The notes below the pieces were generated by a model. The model saw only the letters and a program-made list of their open reading frames with translations. It was not told the DNA's origin and did not search any database. Below are positions 12,768 through 25,272 of a DNA stretch of 64,000 nt, piece after piece; within the stretch, counting starts at the first letter, position 1; every line of letters begins with the position of its first letter. The position numbers were made by a program, and so were the translations under genes. The DNA is from Halichondria panicea. Its lineage: Eukaryota > Porifera > Demospongiae > Suberitida > Halichondriidae. The stretch is taken from the NCBI RefSeq assembly GCF_963675165.1, contig NC_087386.1, forward strand, positions 298,931-362,930, in the 5' to 3' direction.

Positions 12768-15498
12768 CTAGCTAGTGGGTTCAAGTTCTGTCTTGGTTGC
12801 TATCATGAGCAGTTCTTCTTTGTCTAGTGTGAAATGACTCTTCTTCCACTGTGCCTTGAGCAGCCTCAATAGCAACCCCATCTCAGAGCCTGTCTTGAAT
12901 CCTGCCATCTTCAAATCATAGCCGTTCACTGGCATCTTTGGTACCTTCCATTTTTCCACCTCCTCGGCCAAAGCACGTCTGTCACAGTAATATAGCAGCT
13001 CCACTACAGAACGAGCAGGTGCTCCATCAACTATTAGATCTTGGTACGTCTTGAGAGATGTGTCCGCTTTGGATGCCTCCCTTCGATGCTGTACAATGAA
13101 TGCCCCCAGGCGTTTCTCATCGTTGCTTAGTTTCCATGCATGGGAGAGGTCGTATGATTCGTCCACAGTGTGTACTATACTCATTAGAAGGGACTCTGGT
13201 TGTAGTGTGTGTCCATGACCTTTCATGACCTTCCAGGCTCGCTCCAACTCAGCCACATTGCCGTTAGTGGGCAGTCCTGAGGGAAAGGGCATTGTAATTA
13301 TGAGTAAACTTTCTGAATACATACATGTACGTATATATACATGTACTAAATGCGGCCTCAACAAGAGTTATAGGTAGTCAAAGATATCTCTTAAAACAAG
13401 CTAATTTCGGAGAAAACACAAAAGGCTATATATAGCCCATGCTCTTTCGTTAAAAATAGATTTGGACCTTAACAAATATTTGGTTTAAACACACCGTCTT
13501 GTAGCTCTACCAAGCTTGTCATTAAGCATTACTTACCTATGCAGTCAGCCACACCAAGTTTGTACATGAGCTGTATGAGGTGGGGGGCGTGGCAGCCAAC
13601 GAGGATCCTCTTGAGTTCTGACCACACCCTCTCAACAGACACGCCCTTCAGTCCTACTGCATTCTCTCGTATGGCCGTCAGAGTATCAGAGTCATGGCAA
13701 TCAACATCAGGAACTGGAGGAGGAATAATAGTGAAGCATCCATATACATGCATGATTATAGACTTTGGTGGGTGTATACATATATATTTGAGATGAAAAA
13801 ATTTGCCATTTTTGGTGATACCATGTATAGTGAAAGCACCGCGGGTGCTGATGCCTCGGTGGAGGTGCCAAAGCTACATAACATAAAACTACTAGCTAGC
13901 TTTTATACACACATTGATTATAATTATCATGATGATCTAATTTTGCTGCATTGTACATGTAATCGCAGGAAACTCAAATAGTGGGTAATAATCTACCATG
14001 ATTGTTGTTAAAAACGATCGATGCCAAAAGTTCAAGTCTAAAACTAATGGGCAAGTCAGCAGAGCCTTGCAGCTCTCTTCTCACTCTTGCAGCTACAAAT
14101 AGCTAGCGTTCTAGTGCAGAGCTAACTACTAAGTACAGTAGCAACATTCGGTGAACAAGTTTTGCTACGGACTCTTCTGAAAAGGCTGCAATGGCATTCC
14201 AAGTAAGCAAAACTAGGCATAACTCGAGAACGAAGCTTTATTTTGCAAATCCACGAATTAAAATCCAAGAAAACATGACTAGAAGCCTATAGAAACTCTT
14301 ACTTGCACTTCATTGATCCTTGTGCAGCTGTAGCAGTCTACACACACACACACAGACAGACACACAAACACACTACCGTATACCTCGCTTGCGCATGCGC
14401 ACTGAGGCATAATAATAGCCCATGGTCCAAGGCCGAAAAATGACAAATGGGGCCCCAACAAAATTTTTAACATAATTTGAAAAGTCTCTTTGTCAATCAA
14501 AAAATCCATTAAATTGGATCATCAGAACTCTGCTAAAGTGCAGCTACAGTTGGTAACCATGCAAGTACATGCATCACAGCTACAGTTGGTAACCATGCAA
14601 ATACATGCATCACAGTCAGCATTGCCCACCAATCCGGCCATAGAATCTGAAGTATCTGAGTATGCGAAGGTAGTCCTCTTGTATCCTCGCTCGAGCCTCT
14701 CCCACAAACTGTATCCTCCTCTCCTCCAAATGCCTGAGGCCATTGAAATAATCGTACAGTGTTCCATCGAGTGTGAGACCCATGGAGTTGATGGTGAGGT
14801 CACGGCGGAGGGAGTCTAATCGCCAGTCCTTGGTGAAGTCAACCACTGCATGGCGTCCGTCTGTGATTCTGTCCACTCGAAGGGTGGTCACCTGACATAA
14901 GATTAATTAGTCTATTAAATAGTGTCGTACAATTACACAAGACTACCGTAATTGATGTAATTACAGCGCCAGAAAAACATTTTTTTGTGAGACTGTACTT
15001 AAAAAATTTATATGCATAAGAGTGGCACTGTATTACACGGTAATAGACCGTGGGCTGGGGATAGTGATGAGGAAAGGGGGAGAGAGTGTGTGGGATTAGA
15101 TACTGATGCAGGCACACGTGTACCTCATAGTCGACTCCAGTCTCAGAGTGTACAGTGATGGTGCCGTGTTGTAGACCAGTGGGTATGTACCGAACACCAT
15201 TCTCCTTGAATATCTCCATCATAGCATCGGGGGTACAGTCTGTTGCTATGTCAATGTCCTTGGGAGTGTTCCCCAGCAACAGGTCTCTCACCACACCTCC
15301 TACTAGCCTGAAGCCATAGCCTCTTGAGGTGAACAAGGACCCTAGTTTAGTCAGCTCTGGAGTAAGTATGGCTTTGAATTGCGGCGAGTCTAGCTTGCCA
15401 GTGGTCATGGTGGGGACGGTGAAGCTCCTCAGGCTGTGAGTGGATCCTCTAAAGACTGTAATAGCTCTGTGAAGTGTTCTCTGGGAGCAACATTGCAT
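12768..15498 (-). CDS. TRNT1: CCA tRNA nucleotidyltransferase 1
   Basis: Four exons: 15124-15498, 14630-14891, 13537-13713 and 12768-13276, giving 440 residues (human about 434). The enzyme adds CCA to tRNA 3' ends in mitochondria and cytosol/nucleus. Visible class II motifs are [14 protein letters not shown] with DIDIATD (metal-binding motif A), [15 protein letters not shown], and [15 protein letters not shown]. The first 33 residues are rich in Arg/Ser without acidic residues and look like a mitochondrial presequence; a second ATG ([11 protein letters not shown]) could give a non-mitochondrial form. It shares a short divergent promoter with GOLGA2. A palindromic repeat fragment lies in intron 2. 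Orthology is secure. Confidence 0.95.
14395..14520. mobile_element. Fragment of palindromic MITE family (GCCATAACTTGA type)
   Basis: Within TRNT1 intron 2. It matches the interior of the elements at 26963 and 34886 (AGCCCATGGTCC, GGCCGAAAAATGACAAAT, GAAAAGTCTCTTTGTCA). The termini are missing, so it looks like a decayed partial copy. Confidence 0.6.
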
Positions 15499-15628
15499 AT
15501 TCACTGGAATAGCAGTCTAAATTAACGAAAAACAGAGTTGAAGCATGGAAAAACAATATTGAAAAGAATAAAGCCACAGGGAAGGTCAGGAGGTGTGTCA
15601 GTCTCTAGGATCTAGGAGAGAGATTTGT
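15499..15628. promoter_or_regulatory. Putative bidirectional promoter, TRNT1/GOLGA2
   Basis: About 130 bp separate the divergent start codons of TRNT1 (-) and GOLGA2 (+). With so little room, both promoters must lie here or in the 5' exons. No TATA box is evident. Confidence 0.5.
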
Positions 15629-18600
15629 ATGGAGGAAAGAAACATTAACAATAGGCAGAGGTAAGTCAAGGTTATAATAAGAATTAACTGAATGTAGTAT
15701 ATCTATGTAAACTGAGTATTTCTATCACATGCAGCTAAACTTTTAAACAAGTCCACACGATTGATTGGCTAGAGCAATGTCATCCTCGGCTCAAGGTCTC
15801 AGAGAACTGACCAATGAGATATCCAGCCTCCTCTCAGAGGGGGGGATTAGATTAGCCCCTCAGCATAATGGCAGGGACTCTCCTCCGTCGTTTGGTTACC
15901 ATAGCTACAACATCCCTACTCTTGTCCCACCATCAGACACCAAACACGCTACAAGTAGTCCACTACTATCAACCAGTGGAGTATCGCTGAGTCAGCACAA
16001 CTCACTACCGTCTACCTCATCTGGGACAAGTCTGTCCATAGATACAGCCAAAGAAAACAGTTTTACAGTGAATCCTAACGAACAAGGGCAGGGGCAATCT
16101 CCACTAACTAACGAGCAGGGGCTGGGGCAATCTCCCCTGAATAACGAGCAGGGGCTGGGGCAATCTCCCCTCATTGCTAGACCATTGTTTGCAGTGAATG
16201 GTGGTAGTCCACTTTCCTCACGCAGTCAGAGTCGGTCCAGCCTCCTTCAGTTGCCAGGGGATACGGTTAGTGACGAAACTAGGGCACAGATAAAGGTAAG
16301 GTAGTGAGCTAACAATTAACTGTTTATCCAGTATATTTTGAGGGTATAAAATTTTGCAGAAAGACAGTTAGAAATGTTTTCGCGAATTTAAATTTTCGTG
16401 AAACGGCAGCCAGTGTGTGTGTGTTGTTAATAGTTTGAGTGTTGAAATTGTTAACTTTTCCGATGGTTGTCAGGCATTTTTGTAGCTACTAAGGTACTGT
16501 ATGATTGTGTGTGGTTACCATGGATACCCATTCTCCATAGGCTCACGCTCAGACGATAGACATACTAGTAGATGAGAAGGCCACACTACAAGCGAAAATA
16601 TGTCTGCTAACAAAACAGCTCTCAACCAAATCTAGTAAGAGCTAGCTATTATACCTCACCAACTGTTGCCCTCATACTGGGTTAATACACAGGTGAATGC
16701 TCCGATTTCCAACTCCAATTAAGGGAATCACGCGGGAAAATCGAAGAGATGCGGAGAGAGCGTACAGTGTTGACGGAGGAGTTCTCACGATCATCCAAAG
16801 CTCTGGCCCAGTCTCGTATTGATGTCAGTGAAGCCAGAGATGGTCTAGCAAGAATAAGGGGACTCTTAGAGGACCAGCAACAGGAGAACACAGAGTTGGT
16901 TGCCAGGGTTACTACACAGTCCACTGAGTTGGTGGCCCTGCGAGATACTGCCACTGAGATGAGGAGCAAGCTCAACATGTCAGAACTGCTTCAACAACAG
17001 GTGCAGTGTGTGTGTGTGTGTGTGTACTGGGTTATGGCTTCACTAATAGAGCAACCCTTTGTCAATGAAGCTGTGGTTGCTCCACATCAGTTACTGACAG
17101 CAGTGCACTTGCAACAGAGAATTGCCAAACAGTAAAACCACAATTAGATGTTCTTAGCCTTAAACTTGCTTTGGGCAAGTAGCTAGTGGCTTGATTTGCT
17201 CTCTCTTGAAACAATGCGCTGTGTCTAACTAAAATGGACTGTATTTGTATCTCCAGCTATCTGGGGGTTCCCCTGCTAGTGCCACACCCCCTCAAGCAGA
17301 TCTCTCCTCTCGACTTGCGGAACTAGAAGGGGAGACAGAGCGTCTCCATGGTGATGTACGACAGCTAAAGTTGGAACGAGACCAGTCATACTCTGACCTC
17401 AGTGCTCTCAGAGAGTCACTAGTGGAACAGCACGAGACACAAGTCAAGAAGGTACGGTTGCTATGCATTGATAGCCTGTAGTTCCTTATCCCTGGAGTGT
17501 GTTATGTGCACAAGATGATTATGACAAACCCTCTGTAGATGGCTGAGGTCAAGGGTCAACTGGTGGAGAAGGAAGTTGCTATGGAGACGATGAAGGAGCA
17601 GCTAGTAGCTCTACAGGTTGTAAATGGTGAGTTGAACACTATAGAGATGAACACAGTGTGTTTAGTTGCCACTTCTGCTTGGAGGCTTTTGGAGTTAACA
17701 ATTTGTACTGCAATAAAGTCATAATTATAGTAATAGCTACATGCTTATAATATCTACTCATGAACGCATACAAAATTCTACAATTCTAGTTCTCATCGAG
17801 TGTTTAGTAGAGCAGAGCTCCTAGTAACAGAGCAGCCGCTGTAACCACACCCCCTAGAGTCCCGTGCAATCCTCTGCCTCCATTGTAGAACTCCTATAGG
17901 AACAAGTACATGTGTGTATGTGTGTGTGTGTGGGGGCGTTTGTGGGTGTGTGTGTGTATAGTATTAGGGTACTGTAACGAACCACTTGTGTATGTGTGTG
18001 TGTGTGTGTGTGTGGGTGTATAGTATTAGGGTACAGTATGACGAACCACTTGTGTCCTGTCGACAGGAACAACAGTAGTGCCTGTGAACTGGAGGTTGTA
18101 GAAGTTGCTACGTTCACTCGAGCTTTCATCCGTCATAGTTATCTGTAGATACAGTGTGTCCGCTTCCGTAACCTCTCCTGTTGCCATGACAATTAGTCCG
18201 AGGCTTTTAGTTTTGTCTTTAACTAGACTAACACTTTGTGAGGTTGACCCTCCACTCAAGGTGTAGGTGTATCTGGAGGGGGTTTCCCCAATGTCTGAGG
18301 GGTTTCCCCTGGCTATAACGTCCACTCTAAAGGTAGAGTTGTCTCCAACATTGGTCAGTGTTAGACCCAGTGTCACACTCTCTCCCGTACGGAGAACTTG
18401 GTACGGGGATTGGCCAACGGCTGGAATGGAATGGAAAATGATTTTAGTTTTAATTAACTGTCATGTTGCTAAGCAAAGATGTCGTTGTGGTTATATACAT
18501 GTACATGTACATGTAACTACAAGATACTGTAACAGTCTACATCTTTGTGGTCTAAGCCTTGCATGTACAGTAGTGTTACCGTTAGACTCACGTGATCTCA

Positions 18601-21600
18601 CAAGTACATCTGACACATCCACACCCACTGAGCTGACTCTAGTGAAGGCCTGGCCTCCTGGTCGCATGCCCACCACACCTACTTTGAAGGGGGTGGGGGG
18701 AACGGGGACAATAGCGGCATACATGCCCACACCCACTGGAAATGGGCTCAGAGGAAAGAGCTGGTTGCCCTCTTTGTTGAGTATACTAGCTGAGGTTAGA
18801 CTGGCTCCCTGGTCCATACTCAGCAGTAGAGTGAGGACCTCTCCTATAACATACAGCGTGCTAGTTAGTGCATTAGAGGTCATGTTGTGTGATAGCTGGA
18901 GCAGTTTCTATTATCATGAACAAGGAATGCCTCGAGGCGTAGGATAGTCAGTCAGTTATGGGATTTCAGAGTCTATAATAATTATATTATCAATACATGT
19001 ATGTACACTGTACCTTGCAACACTTTTTGTTTCACTTGTCCCGCTATTTGGTAGAGTGTGCTGGTGACTGATTGGTCGCTGTCTCCTGTGACGAATGCTC
19101 GGTAGTTAGAGGTGGCATTAAAGACCAGCTGCCATGTCCCGTATTGGTTAGGGTTGTCAACGGCAACCGTGTACACAATCAGTGTAGAGGTGGAGGTCAA
19201 TAGTTGTGTAGTGAAATTATCAGTACCTGTAGTGTGTGGGTGTGTGTGTGGGTGTGTGTGTGTGTGGGTGTGTGTGTGTGGGTGTGTGTGTGTGGTGTGC
19301 ATTACTGTACATACACACTAAATGCTAAAGTAGATTGCCATATTGTACAAACCTTGAGGTGATGTCAGACTCCCCAGCGCTAGTCCCTCACCACTGACAA
19401 CTATCTGGAACTCTGTGATTGAGCTATCCACGGTAATATTCATAGTACCATAGAAAGAAGACCCAGATCTAGTAAGAATAGTAGCCGTAGTGTCTAGCTT
19501 GATGGAGGACACCACAATAGGAGCGATGTTTGACAGGTCCTCTGGGGGTAGGCTGTGAAATTGCCCCCCTGACAGGAAACTTAATAGCCCGTATGGTTGG
19601 CCCTCCACAAATCTCTTGCGCCTCCGTGAGCTACAGCCTGTGGTTGAGAATGAGTTGATTGTGAGTCCTTTCTCTTGTACAATGGTTACAGCTTCTGATA
19701 GACGCAGATAATCACTCGGTTGAGCATCAGTGAACACGTTGACAACGCCCCCCTCTGTGCTGTATTTAGCTGCCTCTATGATGGCTCCTAAACCTGGCTC
19801 CCGGCAATCGTCAGCACCACCCCCTGATGCTGTTAACGCTTGAATGTAGTCTAAGAATTCTGTAGCATTTTGTGTCACTCGTACTGTGCCTGGATCTGGA
19901 ATAGAAAATAGCTGATGTTAGCACATTTTTATTAATGATCACAGATTAGTCTCATTAATTATGTAATGTGCTTATATAGTAATATTATTATAGCACCGGA
20001 TAGCGGGTCATTTTTGTATAAACTACCAAATTAATAAATATATGTTCAGGGAATGGTAACCATGGTGACGTAGGACCTATTCATATGATGTTCTACAATA
20101 CGAAAAATACGAAAATTTCCACCATACAAGAATAACCCGCTATACGGCATATTCCCTAGGCCTACTATTGTAGAGCTTACTTGGGTCATTCAAGAGCGCC
20201 AGTATATAGTCGATGATGACCCCTCCGCTGATGCTGGTGCTGTAACTGCTTAGTTGTGCTTGTATCACTGGTATCACTGTCTGTATCCATGGTAACTCGT
20301 CACTCATGCTAGCAGTAGTGTCCACCACGAAAGCCACTGAAGTGTGCAATATCTCAATATCCAAAAATTGTCTAAATACTTCATCTCCAACTGTTTCCCT
20401 AATATCTTCCAGAAAGTTAACGGTAGCTTGCATGGCCACGTTGGCTGCCTCCTCGTGCAGTGTGTAGTGGTTAGCTAGTCTGTTTTGGTTGCTATCTTTG
20501 TTAATGCCACCCTCTGGTGTTAGTGTGCTGGAGAAGTCACCTAAGCCTCCGTGGCTACACTTACCCTCAGGCTTGCTGAACCCCGTGTACCCTGTCGTTA
20601 GGACCATATCATTTTGTATATCACTCAATATGTTGTCGTTACAGTTGTACTCGTAATCGAACGCAATGAATCTGCTAATGAATACCAACAGAGATGGATC
20701 CACAGTGGCACCACGCTGACAGCTTCTGCAGGTAGGGACACTAGGGCTGGCAATCTTTGTGAGTGTTGTACCAGGCATTCCGAGTACGCCCCACGGCTGT
20801 GTGTTCCCGAGCTCCACCCAGTCAGAGTGGCTGTAGAAGTCTTGCAGAGTGTGCAGAGCCCTACCCACTTCACGACGTGCCTCCTCATACAGCCGCCCTC
20901 GAATGTGGCTCACTACAACTTCCCTCTTCTCCAGTAGGCGATTGTGGCCCTCGAGGATCTGTTCGTTGTCAAAATGTGTTCCAGCTATCCCTACCTCTGC
21001 TGTATCCATGTCCGCATTGCTCTCCATAACAGTAGCCATAGCTCTGGTAAATTGTCGGTACATTAATCTGCATTGAGACTGGGTGCAGGTAGTAGTGCCT
21101 TGGTAATATGCTGCAAACAGGGACTCTGCTGTAGGATTGTCCAGGTTGAGTATAGCAGAGGTGCTGTCACCACCATTGTTTGGATTGTTTAGCAAGAAGC
21201 TTCTGAGGACACGTACACTGGCATCTTGTGTGATGGTGTGATGGTCTTGTGATCCTACAGTGAAGCCAGCAATGGAGGCAATCAAGTTTGGATTGAAACC
21301 GTACGAGATGGCAGCCCCAGACAAGAACAGGAGGACTGACACAATCTGGACCATCTCTTGACTTGACTTGTTTCAACCAGTGACTCTGGTAGCTGCTCCT
21401 GTTGTTATAGTTGATGGAGTGCAGTGACTCTGGTAGCTGCTTCCTGTTATAGTTGATGGAGTGTAGTCAGTATCACTCCCACAGATGCAACTATTAGAGG
21501 GTGTGTATGGTATGGCATGTAGGTGATTCATTGATAGTTTAGACAAGTGTAATTGGTAATTTAATCACTAAAATTATTCATAGCATTGTTTGTCGTTGTA

Positions 21601-24600
21601 GAGTCTGTCAAGAATCAGGTCGCTACTGAGCATGCCCAGAGTGTGGACTCTAGCCGGGTTGCCATGGAGATGGTACAGGAGGAAAAGGAAAAGCTCCAGG
21701 CTCTAGTGAAGGACCTCTCTCAAAGCAATACGGAGCTAACGAGGTACAATATTGTCCAGTGTACATGTGTCTACACAGTGGTAGTAGTCGTGCAGTGTAC
21801 ATGTGTCTACACAGTGGTAGTAGTCGTGCAGTGTACATGTGTCTATATAATAGTTAGACACTGTTTAGGAAGTTTCTACATGATTTAGAAGCCCAAAGGG
21901 CTGGTTGTAGTATCCCGAACGTAGTGAGGGTTCTACTAGCCCTGAGGACTTCTAAATCATGTGGAAACTTCTTAAACAGTGTCTAAGCATTTTAGATCAT
22001 AGCAACCATGAGTATTTAGCCAATCAGATTTGAATGTTCTTATCTAATCTTTGCTACATGATTTTCTAAGTGAAGTACATGATTTTCTATTGAAGTACAT
22101 GATTTTCCATTGAAGTACAATAGAACCTCGATTATCCGGCCCTCGATTATCCGGAACCTCGATTATCCGGCTTGGCAGTTTTCTTTTTAATCAGATTACA
22201 TAATTCAGAAAATGGGCGTGTCCCTAAAATGCGCATGCGCGTTGCAGCTGTTACCATGGAGACATGCCTGCTTTTCTTTTGCGCATGCGCAGACAACATG
22301 TGGCACTGCTGTTCATCAATAAAGTGGGTGGATCAAGGCGTGGTTTATCTATTCGATTATCCGGCATATTCACTTATCCGGCCTGCTTCTGGAACCAAGG
22401 TGTCCGGATAATCGAGGTTCTACTGTACATGATTTTCTAAATTGGATAGAACATTTCCTCTAACCAATCAGATTGCAGTATTTATGACAAACATGATCTA
22501 AACAGTGGTAGTAGTCGTGCAGTGTACATGTGTCTACACAGTGGTAGTAGTCGTGCAGTGGTAGTCGTGCAATTGCTTGTACAGAACAACGGTGCACACA
22601 TGTAAAGTGAATGCTTTTCCAGAATCAGGTGTTTTCGGAGCTAACTTTGATGGTTCATTACTTGTGTTGAGAACGTCGTTAAAATATTCATTTAGTAGTG
22701 CTAAAATTATTTATGGTGTGCTTAGATCAGTAATTTTTTTCGACCCCAAATTGTGTTTGAGATCAAAGTGTGTACATGTACATGTGCCCTTCACCCCACA
22801 GCTTGAGTCGTGAGCAGGAAGGTCGTATCACTGAGCTAGAGGTGCAGCTGTCTCGAGGGAGAGAGCAGTCAGTGGACCAGCAGTCACTCCTCACCACCAT
22901 AGCACAGGACAGGGAGGCAGTCTCCAGGTGAGCTCTGTGTGAGGTGTGGATGTGGGCGGGTGTGTGTGTGTGTGTGTGTGTGTCTATGGCGAAGTTTTAT
23001 CAACAGGGGTATGCACAGTTTTCAAATGGTGGCTAAAACATGCAAATTGCTATAGCCTAACACATGTATGGTAAACTAGGTCTAAGAGGTTACTTATTTT
23101 TGTCAAGAGGTGGTTAGTACAGACTAACATTGACCAGTGTGGGCACATCCCTGATCATGCAATAATCCTCCTCCTCTCAGAGCCATGTCACAGAACAAGG
23201 AGCTCAAGGCGCAGATGGTTGAGCTACAGGACGCATTTGTTCGGCTGAGTCAGCAGAATATGGAATTGGCCAGTGATCTAGAAACTGAGCGACTGAGAGT
23301 GGCTCATCTGAAGACACACCCACTAGCAGAGCCAAAGGGAAAACCCCTGATTACAGAGGGGGAAGAAAGATCTGATGAGGTGTGTCGTTTTGAAGCTACT
23401 GTGTTTGATTATTCTAAATGTACTTTTATTGTTGTAGGTTTTGTTATTGGAGAAAACTGGCCTGCAAAATCAGCTTGTCCAGTTACAGACTGAGCATACA
23501 AACCTGACTGACCAGTTCAACCGGCTACAGACGGATCATTCAACCCTTTCCAACCAGCTGGTCGAGTTACAAGCTAGCCACACCCACTTATCTGAGCAGC
23601 ACGAGACGACTCTACAACAGCTCGTCACTAAAGAGGAGAGAGAATCAACAGGTGAGACCATGGTCCCTTTCGTTAACCAAATACCAAACTTTTACTGTTT
23701 TCATGGGTTGTATTAGCAATCCTCGGTAAGCTGTCAATCTGTAAAAGTTTGTTTAGAGGCCATTCCACTTGCCGTAGAAATGTTCATGCTATACGGTACA
23801 CTTCATTAATTGGTTTTGGCAAATTTTGGTCCAGTGAAGTATAGTAACTTAATCATGTCCTGTGATAGAGCTTATACTCAAAAATGAAGTTATGACCTCA
23901 GATTATTTATTCCCTTTTACTTCAGATTTCTCCGAGCGTGAGTCTACAGACATTCACAACATGTCAGCTGATGAGCTCTCTCACTTGCAACACAACTTCA
24001 ACGCACTTCAGGCAAAGTTTGTGCATCTTGTGACAGAGAAGGCCGACCTCCTGGAGAAGCTGCAGGAGAACGAGCACCTCATAGTGAATCTATCGTATGA
24101 GACAGAGACAATAGGTGTGTGATGATTCCCTTCAATACCATACGATACGTAGGTGTGTGATAATTCCATTCCATACCGAATATGTAGGTGTGTGATTCCA
24201 TTCCACACCATACAATCGTAGGCGTGTGATGATTCCATTCCATACCATACAATACGTAGGTGTGTGATGATTCCATTCCTTACCGAATATGTAGGTGTGT
24301 GATTCCATTCCACACCATACAATATGTAGGCGTGTGATGATTCCATTCCACACCAATTACAATGTCCAAACAATTCTGTTCATAATTATAATGTGTTTAG
24401 ATAGTAGGCAAAATACACGAATGTCTGATGTCTTAATTGATTTCTACTAACCCTCCTCCCCTTTGCTGTCTCCAGGTGATTACATCACGTTGTACCAGGC
24501 TCAGAGAGATGCTCTCAAGAGCAAGTTCAGAGAAAAGGATCGTTGTATTGAGCAGCTCACTCAAGAGAAGGTGTCCATGCAAGCTAAGCTACGAGATCTT

Positions 24601-25023
24601 CAAGGATTGGTACGACATGTCTTATCTGATCGTAGTGCCCTGCCGTCCTCGATACCAGCCCCCACTGTGCGACCACCCCCCACATCCCCCACAACCTCCA
24701 CCCCCTCACGCCCACACACACACTCCACACTACCCCTTCATCTAAGACCTCAACGATCATCTGAGGGGCAACTGAACGATAGAAAATCAAACAATCTTGA
24801 GACCTTTGATGAAAGTTGTCGGACATTGGAAGCTAGTCATGTGACTGAAGACGTGAGTCACATGACATTTGGTGACAGTCAAGTAACTATTGATGGTGAC
24901 AGTCTCGTTTCCACGGCAACAACGGAACAGATACTGCATTTGTTGGATGAACTGGACTCAGACAGAGAACACAGTCTACACATACCATGTAGGATATGTA
25001 TAGGACCTATTATCAATGTTTGA
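15629..25023 (+). CDS. GOLGA2: Golgin subfamily A member 2 (GM130), cis-Golgi tether
   Basis: Twelve exons: 15629-15660, 15773-16295, 16541-16634, 16693-17000, 17257-17451, 17539-17626, 21602-21743, 22802-22927, 23181-23379, 23438-23651, 23926-24114 and 24476-25023, giving 885 residues (human about 1000). It is mostly coiled coil, on the cytosolic face of the cis-Golgi. Diagnostic blocks shared with human GM130 are AHAQTIDILVDEKATLQAK, SRAMSQNKELKAQMVEL and ETETIGDYITLYQAQRDALK. The C-terminus keeps the layout TTEQILHLLDEL ... HIPC ... INV-end, where GRASP65 binds in vertebrates. The basic p115-binding N-terminal motif is not seen, so the first exon is the least certain part; a start at 15777 is the alternative. 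Intron 6 holds the VWA7-like gene. Confidence 0.92.
17804..21354 (-). CDS. VWA7: von Willebrand factor A domain-containing protein 7-like
   Basis: Six minus-strand exons: 20181-21354, 19353-19895, 19014-19226, 18592-18843, 18050-18420 and 17804-17893, giving 880 residues (human VWA7 about 890). It begins with a signal peptide (MVQIVSVLLFLSGAAISYGF). Next comes the VWA7-type block with HTLQDFYSHSDWVELGN and GKCSHGGLGD, then a VWA domain with the MIDAS motif DTTASMS and VVNVFTDAQPSDYL. It ends in a hydrophobic tail (GGVVTAAALLLGALLY), suggesting membrane or GPI attachment. The whole gene sits inside GOLGA2 intron 6 on the opposite strand. The final exon join (CAA|GTGGTT) is the weakest splice call. 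Function is poorly known; an extracellular adhesion role is inference. Confidence 0.88.
17897..18055 (-). repeat. Duplicated donor region with CA runs, VWA7-like last intron
   Basis: On the minus strand the block CACAAGTGGTTCGT, followed by GTACCCTAATACTATACAC and a CA run, occurs twice. It duplicates the inferred donor of exon 5 (18050/18049). Confidence 0.7.
19994..20148. mobile_element. Short inverted-repeat element (ATAGCGGGT family)
   Basis: An element in VWA7-like intron 1 with termini CCGGATAGCGGGT and ACCCGCTATACGG in inverted orientation. Related sequences occur at about 32520-32675, 35434-35605, 39618-39740, 43427, 53894-54066 and 57075-57240. Confidence 0.6.
21854..21986. repeat. 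Large hairpin (38-bp arms)
   Basis: Arms 21854-21891 and 21949-21986 are inverted copies with a few mismatches (for example TTAGACACTGTTTAGGAAGT against the complement of the right arm). The 57-base loop itself has an inner inverted repeat (AGGGCT...AGCCCT). Confidence 0.85.
22118..22425. mobile_element. Tigger/pogo-like MITE (TIR with CTCGATTATCCGG)
   Basis: A 308-bp non-coding element flanked by TA (22116-22117 and 22426-22427). The ends are CAATAGAACCTCGATTATCC and the inverse GGATAATCGAGGTTCTACTG. Extra CTCGATTATCCGG repeats lie inside the left end. The TIR style and TA duplication fit non-autonomous Tc1/mariner-superfamily elements of the Tigger/pogo kind. It interrupts a larger inverted repeat (about 21987-22050 against 22442-22504). 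Confidence 0.8.
24111..24355 (+). repeat. Minisatellite spanning the GOLGA2 exon 11 donor
   Basis: Seven units of 31-38 bp start (T)AG|GTGTGTGAT and continue with ATTCCATTCCATACC. The authentic donor ATAG|GTGTGT at 24114/24115 is the first unit. Later units repeat GTAG|GTGTGT or GTAG|GCGTGT. Confidence 0.9.
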
Positions 25024-25193
25024 TGTATCTCTCAGAATTAGTTATAATTATATTTCAACCTGGCATTTTGATCAGTGTGTATAATATCAGGATAATATTA
25101 TATATACCTGAAAATAAGGTCCTCTTCAAGAAAGAGGGTGGGGCTGATTTGCACAGTACAGAAGGTGGGCGTGGCTCGTTCGTAGGAGTTCTC

Positions 25194-25224
<31 letters not shown>

Positions 25225-25272
25225 TGTGTTTAATAATGTTGTGTTTCTTAATTGTATTTACTGTGAGATGCT

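Larger units (their letters stand above)
21744..22575. repeat. Direct repeat split by TE insertion in GOLGA2 intron 7
   Basis: The unit CAGTGTACATGTGTCTACACAGTGGTAGTAGTCGTG is repeated at 21757-21845 and resumes at 22502-22570. The intervening 0.65 kb holds a palindrome and a MITE, so the TE complex seems to have inserted into a pre-existing tandem array just downstream of the exon 7 donor. Confidence 0.7.
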
